Source: a bacterium (GTDB taxonomy: Bacteria; Arandabacterota; Arandabacteria; Arandabacterales; Arandabacteraceae). Taken from it: a stretch of 24,003 nt of DNA. Made by a program: the position numbers and the translations under genes. The stretch lies in the NCBI GenBank assembly GCA_025774405.1, contig JALGWB010000004.1, positions 1-24,003 on the forward strand. The letters run 5' to 3'. The notes below the pieces were generated by a model. The model saw nothing but the letters and a program-made list of their open reading frames with translations, was not told where the DNA came from and ran no database searches. How positions within the stretch are numbered: the stretch's first letter is position 1; each line of letters begins with the position of its first letter. This document shows, in pieces, positions 16,127 through 22,707 of this stretch.

Positions 16127-16482
16127 ACTGTGGCCGGGGATTTGCCCGTCATGTGATCCTTGAGCTCTGGGATGCCAAGAACGCCAATTCCGCTGCGACC
16201 ATAGAGAAAGCGCTTCGCCAGGCCTGTGAGATTGGCAACCTCGACCTCGTCAAGATCTTCATACATCAGTTTTCACCTTACGGGGTTTCTGGAGTTGCCC
16301 TTCTCGCCGAATCCCACATAACAATACATACGTGGCCCGAATACGGATTTGCCGCTGTTGATATATATTCGAGCAAAGACAACGCTGACATTGCAAGGAT
16401 TGCAGAGGTAATAACCGCAGCTTTCTCACCTTGCCAGGTCAATCGGATCCACATCGACCGCGGCACCCAAAGCGACGATTGA
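16123..16482 (+). CDS. speD: S-adenosylmethionine decarboxylase-family protein, Cys lost
   Basis: A 119-residue pyruvoyl enzyme of the short bacterial/archaeal SpeD type. The self-cleavage site is in ESHITIHTWPEYG, where the Glu-Ser bond breaks and Ser becomes the pyruvoyl group. PYGVSGV and the IHTWPE His, needed for processing, are present. At the position of the catalytic cysteine (TCG after AAIDLF in the Thermotoga enzyme) this protein reads SSK after AAVDIY. The only nearby Cys is in SPCQVNR, about 23 residues further on. It should still be processed, but its decarboxylation chemistry may be altered. ATG 16123 is chosen: GGAGGGA is just upstream and it overlaps the bpsA stop. A GTG at 16096 only extends the frame. 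The gene pairs with bpsA, which needs its product. Confidence 0.88.
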   Translation: MNCGRGFARHVILELWDAKNANSAATIEKALRQACEIGNLDLVKIFIHQFSPYGVSGVALLAESHITIHTWPEYGFAAVDIYSSKDNADIARIAEVITAAFSPCQVNRIHIDRGTQSDD

Positions 16483-16506
16483 CTCCAGTTGATCCATTGT
16501 CCTAGC

Positions 16507-16536
16507 TTGAGCAATCCTTCTGCCTCGTGATAGACT
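16507..16536 (+). promoter_or_regulatory. weak promoter candidate for the sulfatase-like gene
   Basis: TTGAGC, an 18-base spacer and TAGACT are read, with TG one base before the -10. The predicted start is near 16543, leaving about 42 bases before GTG 16585. CTTGAGC here also pairs with GCTCAAG at 16550-16556, so the element may equally be part of a hairpin downstream of speD. Confidence 0.3.
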
Positions 16537-16584
16537 TCTTTCGTCAGAAGCTCAAGATGATTGAAGGGTACGACAGGAGACTAC

Positions 16585-18501
16585 GTGCAAAGCATGTCTC
16601 GTCAAGCTTCGTGGCTCGGGACCTTGCTGGGAGTCCTGAACGCCGGGCTCATAGTCGGCCTTGCAATCGGGCTCGTTGGCAGCCTGCTTAAGATCTCTTC
16701 CAACCATTTTATCAATTATGGCTTGATCCATCTTGCCCTTCTTGCTCTTAAGCACGTCATCAACCAGACCGTTCTGGGTCTCAGCATCTTGTTGGTTGGG
16801 CTTTTTGGTTGCTACAAGGTGCTTCGCATCCGCTCGGATAGCGCCAAGAATCGTTTCGCATGGCTTGCTGTGGTGGTTGTGCTGGCAGCCATAGGTCGAT
16901 TGGTCATTGACTGGTATGCTGTTCCGATTGCCACCATACCAGTTTGGATAAGACGAACCGTCGAGGAACTTGTACAGCTCCTTCGTGGACAATCAAGCCT
17001 CACCCACTTCCTGAACTACCTGAGAAACCGCATCGCAGCCGGTTCATTGCTCATAGCGATCGTCATGGCTATCGGCGTGGTTGCCTGGCTTATGAGAAGG
17101 ATTGACCTCATCGGGATGCTGAGGAGATGGCAGCGACTTTGCTGCCTGCGCCTCTTCTTCCCACTGCTGATAGCAGTTGGACTGATAAACCTTGCCGTAT
17201 GGATAGATCACAGTATCAATAAGCCGCAGGGTTACAATGTCATCCTGATAGGCATCGATACATGGCGAGCCGATCATGTCAGCTCTTTTGGCTACAAGCA
17301 TCTTACAATGCCCAACGTCGATGACCTTGCATCTCAGGGCTTCCGTTTCATCAATGCCTATTCAACAACCTCATGGACACTGCCTTCCTTCCTTTCAATC
17401 CTTACATCACTCTACCAAAGCTCTCACGGTGTCATAAGCAGTGAATATAAGCTAGCCCCCTCGCACATTACACTTGCTGAGATCCTCCGCAATGAGGGCT
17501 ATGTGACCGCAGGCTTCATCTCAGGTACCTATCTTAAGCGCACATTTGGATTTGATCAGGGCTTTGACAAATATGAGGAGGCAGTGACCAGTGCTCAGTT
17601 AATAAAAACCTATGATGACATCACCTCGCCGAAAATTACCAGCCTCGTTGATAGCTGGATAAGATCAAATCGAAAACGCACCTTCTTCGTGTTCGCTCAT
17701 TACTGGGATCCGCACTTTGACTACATCCCTCCAGCGCCCTTCGATACCATCTTTGACCCTGACTATGAGGGAAACATCGACGGCAGGAATTTTCTTTCGA
17801 GTCCGAAGGTCAATGCCAATATGGATCCTCAAGATCTCAACCATATCATCTCGCTCTATGATGGCGAACTCAGGTGGACAGATCTTCACCTTGGACACCT
17901 CTTCGATAGCCTGAGACACCTTGGCATCCTCGATAAGACGATCATTGTAATTGTTGGCGACCACGGTGAGGAGTTCTTTGAACACGGTGGCAAGGGGCAC
18001 CGGAATACGCTTTACAATGAAGTGATTCATGTACCGATCATCCTCAGGCTGCCGAAGACGCCAGCCCCACAGGTTCTAAAAGCCCCTGTAAGCACTGTCG
18101 ATATAGTACCGACACTCCTCGATTTGCTAGGTATCAAGCCCCCCGGAAAGTTCGATGGCAGGAGTCTCGTGCCACTCATGAAGCAACCCTCCATGGAGAT
18201 GGCCAATCAGCCCGATCGCGCCATCTATGCTGAGCTTTCAGATTTCCTGAGTTGCCTGATCAAAGGCCGTTGGAAAATCATCTATGATTCGAAAGCAAAC
18301 TCATGGGAACTCTACGATATCGTAAATGATTTCAATGAGACAACGAATCTGGCCGAAGCAATGCCGGACACCCTGAGCGTGCTCAAGACCTCGCTTCTCA
18401 AGTGGCTCAAGTCCCAGGAGCAGTTGCATCCCCAGCGCAGCCGGGCAAGATATAATCCGGAGACAAGACGGCAGCTTAAGGCCCTCGGTTACGTCCAGTA
18501 A
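16585..18501 (+). CDS. membrane-anchored sulfatase-fold enzyme with Thr in the nucleophile position
   Basis: A 638-residue protein. About five hydrophobic segments fill residues 10-210, and the catalytic domain follows. GYNVILIGIDTWRADH gives the first metal Asp (D225). The nucleophile segment is SWTLPSFLS, with Thr265 where sulfatases have Cys or Ser of the C/S-x-P-x-R signature; the Arg is also absent. IVGDHGEEFFEHGGKGH and IHVPIILRLPK supply the second metal site. With no formylglycine signature it is more likely a phospho-transferase or phosphodiesterase of LtaS/EptA character than a sulfatase, though that is inference. The C-terminus is QLKALGYVQ. GTG 16585 is chosen over TTG 16561 because AGGAGA lies 4 bases before it. 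It converges on nadE, 17 bases apart. Confidence 0.82.
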   Translation: MQSMSRQASWLGTLLGVLNAGLIVGLAIGLVGSLLKISSNHFINYGLIHLALLALKHVINQTVLGLSILLVGLFGCYKVLRIRSDSAKNRFAWLAVVVVLAAIGRLVIDWYAVPIATIPVWIRRTVEELVQLLRGQSSLTHFLNYLRNRIAAGSLLIAIVMAIGVVAWLMRRIDLIGMLRRWQRLCCLRLFFPLLIAVGLINLAVWIDHSINKPQGYNVILIGIDTWRADHVSSFGYKHLTMPNVDDLASQGFRFINAYSTTSWTLPSFLSILTSLYQSSHGVISSEYKLAPSHITLAEILRNEGYVTAGFISGTYLKRTFGFDQGFDKYEEAVTSAQLIKTYDDITSPKITSLVDSWIRSNRKRTFFVFAHYWDPHFDYIPPAPFDTIFDPDYEGNIDGRNFLSSPKVNANMDPQDLNHIISLYDGELRWTDLHLGHLFDSLRHLGILDKTIIVIVGDHGEEFFEHGGKGHRNTLYNEVIHVPIILRLPKTPAPQVLKAPVSTVDIVPTLLDLLGIKPPGKFDGRSLVPLMKQPSMEMANQPDRAIYAELSDFLSCLIKGRWKIIYDSKANSWELYDIVNDFNETTNLAEAMPDTLSVLKTSLLKWLKSQEQLHPQRSRARYNPETRRQLKALGYVQ

Positions 18502-18518
18502 AGCTATCCAGGCGTCCT

Positions 18519-20204
18519 TCAGCGGTAGCGGTTGGTTATCGGCATGCGTCTATCTTTGCCAAATGCACGTGGTGTGATCTTGATGCCAGGTGGTCCCTGA
18601 CGACGTTTGTACTCACTGCGGTCGATGAGCTGAACGACTTTCTGGACTATCCTTGCCGGATAACCTCTGGCGACGATCTCATCAACCGGCTTGTCTTCTA
18701 CAACATACATCTCGAGGATGGGATCGAGCAGGCTATATGGCGGTAAGGAATCCTCATCACGCTGGTCAGGCCTCAGCTCAGCCGAAGGAGGCTTGGCCAG
18801 GATATTGGCAGGTATGACGCCCCTGCCACGAGAGTTGCGGTATCTTGCCAGCTCGTAAACAAGCGTTTTGGGAACATCCTTTAGAATGGCAAACCCGCCA
18901 GCAAGATCACCATAGAGGGTGCAATAACCAACTGCCAGCTCGCTCTTGTTACCTGTCGTCAGCACGAGGTAACCAAACTTGTTTGAGAGAGCCATGAGTA
19001 TGTTGCCCCTTATCCTTGCCTGGATGTTCTCCTCTGTCACATCAAAGGGAAACCCCTTGAAGATCCTTCGCAAGGTTCTAAGGTAGGCTTCAAAGATTTG
19101 ATCGACATCGATTTTGACAAATCTGATACCGAGGGCCCTTGCAAGCCTGCGAGCATCCCTGACACTTGCTTGTGAGGAAAAGCGCGATGGCATCGATACA
19201 CCCAGCACCTTATCACGACCAAGGGCATCAACCGCAACGGTGGCCACCAGGGATGAATCAATTCCTCCACTCAGACCAATGACCGCTTTCCTGAAACCAT
19301 TCTTGCGCACATAGTCACGCGTACCGAGGACAATAGCAGCATAGATTTCCTCGAGATGACCGAGCCTAGGTGGTGCATGAGACCTGATCGGCGATTTGCG
19401 CCTTTTCAATTGCGGCTTTACCCTGATCACTATTGGGGCTGAGCGCCGAGGAGGTTTCCTGGGAAAACGTGCTGCAGCCAGAGACCGATCATTTATATCT
19501 ACGAGAACCATATCTTCCCTGAACTGCCTGCCTCGAGCGAGTACATCACCGGAGGGATCGACCACGAGGCTGTCTCCATCAAACACAAGTTCATCCTGTC
19601 CGCCAACGAGATTGACATAGGCAACGTAGGTTTTATTCTGGCGAGCTCTGTCGGCCATAAGCGTTTCGCGTTCAGCACCCTTGCCAGCGTGATAAGGTGA
19701 GCAGGAGATGTTGACCACAATCGAGGCTCCGGATGCAACCTGCGCCTTGATGACATCACCCTCCCAGATGTCCTCACATATACTCACGCCTATCCCAATG
19801 TTGCCAGATACTATCAGGCCGACACGCGCTCCTGGCTTGAAGTAGCGCTTCTCGTCGAAAACCCCATAGTTCGGTAGATGGATCTTGTCGACGGTGCCTG
19901 CAATCCTGCCTTCGGCCAGGATGGCTGCCGAGTTGTAGACTGCACCTGCGGCCCGTGGAAATCCAACTATTGCAACAATGCCTTTGCTCTTCGTAGCAAG
20001 GCTCTCCAAAGCGCGCCTGCAATCATCGAGAAACCGTGGGCGTAGTAGAAGATCTTCAGCCGGATAGCCTGACATTGCCAATTCAGGGAAGACCACCATA
20101 TCGGCGTCATAGCGCTTTGCCTTCTCGATCCATCGCTCAATTCTCGCTGTGTTACCCCTGAGGTCACCAACAGTGAGGTTTACCTGCGCAAGTGCAATCC
20201 TCAA
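18519..20204 (-). CDS. nadE: glutamine-dependent NAD+ synthetase
   Basis: A two-domain enzyme of about 561 residues. It makes NAD+ from deamido-NAD+, ATP and glutamine-derived ammonia. The N-terminal nitrilase-type glutaminase has its triad at E41 (FPELAMSGYP), K107 (DKIHLPNYG) and C143 (SICEDIWEGD). The C-terminal synthetase has the PP-loop SGGIDSS (312-318), followed by LGVSMPSRFSS. All key residues are present, so ammonia channelling is expected. Start choice: TTG 20204 gives MRIALAQVNLTVGD with GGAGG eight bases upstream; ATG 20210 has the site two bases away. A longer frame to 20243 is rejected because the predicted promoter lies inside it. It is transcribed away from the PerM-family gene and shares a control region with it. 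Confidence 0.94.
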   Translation of the reverse strand: MRIALAQVNLTVGDLRGNTARIERWIEKAKRYDADMVVFPELAMSGYPAEDLLLRPRFLDDCRRALESLATKSKGIVAIVGFPRAAGAVYNSAAILAEGRIAGTVDKIHLPNYGVFDEKRYFKPGARVGLIVSGNIGIGVSICEDIWEGDVIKAQVASGASIVVNISCSPYHAGKGAERETLMADRARQNKTYVAYVNLVGGQDELVFDGDSLVVDPSGDVLARGRQFREDMVLVDINDRSLAAARFPRKPPRRSAPIVIRVKPQLKRRKSPIRSHAPPRLGHLEEIYAAIVLGTRDYVRKNGFRKAVIGLSGGIDSSLVATVAVDALGRDKVLGVSMPSRFSSQASVRDARRLARALGIRFVKIDVDQIFEAYLRTLRRIFKGFPFDVTEENIQARIRGNILMALSNKFGYLVLTTGNKSELAVGYCTLYGDLAGGFAILKDVPKTLVYELARYRNSRGRGVIPANILAKPPSAELRPDQRDEDSLPPYSLLDPILEMYVVEDKPVDEIVARGYPARIVQKVVQLIDRSEYKRRQGPPGIKITPRAFGKDRRMPITNRYR

Positions 20205-20229
20205 GCCCATTCCCTCCGGTTTCTGGCAA

Positions 20230-20258
20230 ATCATAGAACACACATCGTCTGTTTACAA
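20230..20258 (-). promoter_or_regulatory. proposed promoter of nadE
   Basis: On the minus strand TTGTAA, a 17-base spacer and TATGAT are read. The -10 matches five of six positions. The start is predicted near 20223, leaving about 20 bases before TTG 20204. A GTCTGTTTAC element (20247-20256) overlaps its -35. Confidence 0.45.
20247..20256 (+). promoter_or_regulatory. repeated 10-base element, copy 1 (possible operator)
   Basis: GTCTGTTTAC, overlapping the -35 and spacer of the proposed nadE promoter. It is the exact reverse complement of copy 3 and shares nine of ten bases with copy 2. Confidence 0.45.
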
Positions 20259-20289
20259 CCAAAACTGAGCAGGCGTATGAATCTTGAGC

Positions 20290-20318
20290 TTGAAATCAAG
20301 TTATTGTCTGTTTAGGCT
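20290..20318 (+). promoter_or_regulatory. proposed promoter of the PerM-family gene
   Basis: TTGAAA, a 17-base spacer and TAGGCT are read. The start is predicted near 20325, immediately before the GGGAGGT ribosome site. Copy 2 of the 10-base element overlaps its -10. Confidence 0.45.
20306..20315 (+). promoter_or_regulatory. repeated 10-base element, copy 2 (possible operator)
   Basis: GTCTGTTTAG, overlapping the first bases of the proposed -10 TAGGCT of the PerM-family gene. Its first nine bases are perfectly complementary to TAAACAGAC at 20332-20340. Confidence 0.45.
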
Positions 20319-20330
20319 TTGAGCCGGGAG

Positions 20331-20340
20331 GTAAACAGAC
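20331..20340 (-). promoter_or_regulatory. repeated 10-base element, copy 3 (possible operator)
   Basis: GTAAACAGAC on the plus strand, ending one base before the TTG start of the PerM-family gene and just downstream of its predicted transcription start. It is the exact reverse complement of copy 1. Confidence 0.45.
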
Positions 20341-20341
20341 C

Positions 20342-21421
20342 TTGAAACAAGAGCACATTGCACTTGCGATTTTTATCGTGCTTATCGTTATTGCCTGTTA
20401 CCTGTTCTATGCCATTTTCCGCCCCTTCCTCGCTGCAATAATCTGGGGAGCTGTGCTGGCTGGTATCTTCCATCCGCTCAATACACTGCTTGCAAGGCGA
20501 ATAAAACGGCCAAACCTGCGTGCCCTCCTGATGTGCATAGTAGTCGTTGGAGTTATAGTTGTACCGGCGGTCTTTATCGCAATTGGACTCATCAGCGAGG
20601 TAACCAATGCTTTTCCGAAGTTCAAGCAGGCCCTCCAGGCCGGTCAACTGGATTTCCTGCTTAAACCTCGAGCCTATGGTTGGAATGAGAAGGTCCAGCA
20701 CCTGATCGGCAACTATGTTGACCTTTCAAGCCTTGATCTCGAATCGCTCATAGGCCGAAACATTGAGCGTCTGACTACTTTCCTGCTTCAGCAGGTGTCA
20801 AACTTCGTTGGCAACTTCTCAGCAGCCGTTATCTCATTTGGTCTGGCAGTGCTCTCCATGTTTTTCTTCTTCCGGGATGGTGAAAGCCTTGTAATCAGGC
20901 TGAGAGAACTTTTGCCGATGTCAGAGGATCTTAAGAGCCATCTCACAGGACGGCTCAAGGAAGTTATTGAGGCATCAATCTACGGAGGGGTACTGGTTGC
21001 AGCACTTCAGGGCATACTCGGTGGCGTCATCTTCTGGATAATTGGGCTCCCGTCACCGATCTTCTGGGGAACAGCTATGGCAGTGCTTTCGCTCATCCCG
21101 ATTGTCGGACCGTATCTCATTTACATCCCAGCAGCGGTGATTCTCATGCTTGCAGGCAGCTGGATCAGAGGTATCATCTTGCTTGGACTCGGAATTGCCA
21201 TTGTGAGTCAATCTGACAACCTGCTTCGCCCAATCATCATAAGCAGTCGAACCCGCATCCACACCCTCATTCTTTTCTTCAGCATTCTTGGAGGTCTAAA
21301 GGTGTTCGGGCTGCTCGGTATTATTCTGGGACCTGTCGTTGCCTCCGTTGTCTTCACCCTGCTTGAGGTTTACAAACCGAGTTTGCGTAAGGGGGAGCCC
21401 GCCCAGGGCACACCTACATGA
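20342..21421 (+). CDS. AI-2E/PerM-family membrane transporter
   Basis: A 359-residue multi-pass inner-membrane protein of the AI-2E/PerM family (PF01594). Early helices are at about 6-40 and 62-85, and a soluble, largely helical region follows to about 150. FFFFRDGE (175-182) leads into the later helices. LSLIPIVGPYLIYIPAAVI and FGLLGIILGPVVASVVFTLLEVY are family hallmarks. Members have been linked to autoinducer-2 export or to Na+(Li+)/H+ exchange, so the substrate here is open. It starts with TTG; GGGAGGT lies nine bases upstream and no alternative ATG fits. The C-terminal tail is short and charged. Its end overlaps the convergent DUF3078 gene by eight bases. It is divergent from nadE with shared upstream elements. 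Confidence 0.9.
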   Translation: MKQEHIALAIFIVLIVIACYLFYAIFRPFLAAIIWGAVLAGIFHPLNTLLARRIKRPNLRALLMCIVVVGVIVVPAVFIAIGLISEVTNAFPKFKQALQAGQLDFLLKPRAYGWNEKVQHLIGNYVDLSSLDLESLIGRNIERLTTFLLQQVSNFVGNFSAAVISFGLAVLSMFFFFRDGESLVIRLRELLPMSEDLKSHLTGRLKEVIEASIYGGVLVAALQGILGGVIFWIIGLPSPIFWGTAMAVLSLIPIVGPYLIYIPAAVILMLAGSWIRGIILLGLGIAIVSQSDNLLRPIIISSRTRIHTLILFFSILGGLKVFGLLGIILGPVVASVVFTLLEVYKPSLRKGEPAQGTPT

Positions 21422-22250
21422 ACGCATAAGTCAACCCGACAGCAAGCCCCTGTTTTATCTGGCGCTTCTTCGACACATCACGATCGTAGATCATCTTGAG
21501 ATTGAAAGTCACGGCCAAGTAGCTCTCGACCTTTGCAGTCAATGTAGTGTCCCAGGTCACGTCAATCTCTCTGGTTGTCTTGAAGTTGGAAAAGGCAAGC
21601 AATGAGGACGAGAGCAGAATCCTCTCGGTGAGCTCAAGATGGAGATCGCCAGCAAGCTCGGCGCCAATCTCAACCCTCGCTTTTTCAGTTTCAGGGGTCG
21701 ATGGATCATCTGAGTAGGTCGGGAAATCCTTCGTCATGGTTTCCTTGAGAGCAAAGCCCAGGCGCGAACGGAAGATCTCACCGCAGCGATGGCCAAGACC
21801 AGCACTCTGCATCAGATAGACCGGATCCATGAAATCCGATATGGCAGTCTTCGATGCTTCTGCATAGTCATAGCCCTTACTGATTTGAGTGACAGCATTC
21901 AAGCCGATGTAAGGATCAACAAAGAGTCCAGCACGATAGGTGTAGATGCTTGCCAGGCTAATCTCATCAATGGACTTCCGAGCTTCTGCATCACCAGTTT
22001 TTGTCATGCCGTAGCGCAGTTTGAATTTATTTGCAATCTCGCTTTGTCCTCTTAGATAGGTGAAGGCGCCATCGAAGCCAATCTGCCAGCCAAGTGTGTT
22101 CTCACCACCCTGTGACCAATTGCTGAAACTTGCCTGAGTCAAGTTGAAGTTACCGATGAGATCTACTTTCCAGCCTTCGGAGGATTGCGATCCGTGACAG
22201 CAGACACAACCAAAAACAATGAGAAAGGCCAGGACAAGCGCAGTCTTCAT
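21414..22250 (-). CDS. DUF3078-family outer-membrane beta-barrel protein
   Basis: A 278-residue protein with an N-terminal signal peptide (MKTALVLAFLIVFGCVCC). The NFNLTQASFSNWSQGGENT segment is the recognisable DUF3078 N-terminal motif known from Bacteroidota and relatives. The rest has alternating hydrophobic and polar strands rich in Gly and aromatics and ends TYAFM, a terminal aromatic as expected for an outer-membrane barrel. Function is unknown. ATG 22250 is certain: AGGAGG is seven bases before it. The longer frame (to 22310) would include the promoter and is not used. A lipoprotein reading (Cys15 to Cys18) is possible but a standard lipobox is not seen. It ends inside the PerM-family gene's last codons with no terminator between. 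Confidence 0.83.
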   Translation of the reverse strand: MKTALVLAFLIVFGCVCCHGSQSSEGWKVDLIGNFNLTQASFSNWSQGGENTLGWQIGFDGAFTYLRGQSEIANKFKLRYGMTKTGDAEARKSIDEISLASIYTYRAGLFVDPYIGLNAVTQISKGYDYAEASKTAISDFMDPVYLMQSAGLGHRCGEIFRSRLGFALKETMTKDFPTYSDDPSTPETEKARVEIGAELAGDLHLELTERILLSSSLLAFSNFKTTREIDVTWDTTLTAKVESYLAVTFNLKMIYDRDVSKKRQIKQGLAVGLTYAFM

Positions 22251-22286
22251 ATTGATACCTCCTGTTTTAGCTGAACCATCGGTGCA

Positions 22287-22315
22287 ATGGTAAGCAAATG
22301 GAAAGAGCAAAGCAA
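22287..22315 (-). promoter_or_regulatory. proposed promoter of the DUF3078 gene
   Basis: On the minus strand TTGCTT, a 17-base spacer and TACCAT are read. The predicted start is near 22280, giving about 30 bases of leader that include AGGAGG. The hexamers are moderate matches. Confidence 0.35.
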
Positions 22316-22403
22316 TCCAGGAAGACTGAATTCGGATGTTTGGCTCCTCAGTACTGGTCCAGAACGTGCAGCCTATGGTTGGATCTGAAAGATCTCAGTC
22401 GGC

Positions 22404-22661
22404 TCAGATTCCTGAGGGTTGGGTTTCATCATCTACTAGAATCTTTTGTACTCCTTCCTTCACCATGTTCATACCACATTTCGGACAGGTCATCACATAG
22501 CAAGGAATATCGGTGTAGAGTGGAACTTTCGTGCCACATGCAGTGCAGACACAGTGTGCACGTGGTCTACGCCTCGGCGGGCCGCTTTGCACGCGTTTTC
22601 CGCGCTTGCGCTTCTTCTTCTTGCGTTTAGATCTCTGTGAGCCTGACGGGCTTGTCATCAC
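22404..22661 (-). CDS. small basic zinc-ribbon protein
   Basis: An 85-residue protein of unknown function. Residues 10-34 are strongly basic (SKRKKKKRKRGKR then PPRRRPR) and likely disordered, suited to nucleic-acid or ribosome contact. A zinc ribbon follows: C39-x2-C42, C54 and C59-x2-C62, in CTACGTKVPLYTDIPC and TCPKCGMNMVKEG. The C-terminal half resembles the CxxCG..vPH..G.PC....CPkCG..M ribbon found in small proteins and in UPF0251-type C-termini, though the usual His is Leu here. The start is GTG 22661 with GGAGG seven bases away; ATG 22658 is possible. It lies 46 bases after the pullulanase stop, so they are likely co-transcribed. Nothing points to a role with the pullulanase itself. 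Confidence 0.72.
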   Translation of the reverse strand: MMTSPSGSQRSKRKKKKRKRGKRVQSGPPRRRPRAHCVCTACGTKVPLYTDIPCYVMTCPKCGMNMVKEGVQKILVDDETQPSGI

Positions 22662-22707
22662 GAATTCACCTCCCCCTTTCTCCGCCATCCACTGCTTCAG
22701 CCAATTA

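Noticed and set aside
20205..20243. Upstream extension of NadE to 20243
   Set aside because: It would place the start upstream of the proposed transcription start, and the extra residues do not resemble NadE. GGAGG supports 20204 or 20210.
20306..20340. RNA hairpin in the PerM leader that hides the ribosome site
   Set aside because: A 9-base stem (20306-20314 with 20332-20340) is perfect, but the predicted transcription start lies inside it near 20325, so the left arm would not be transcribed. It stays possible if the start lies further upstream.
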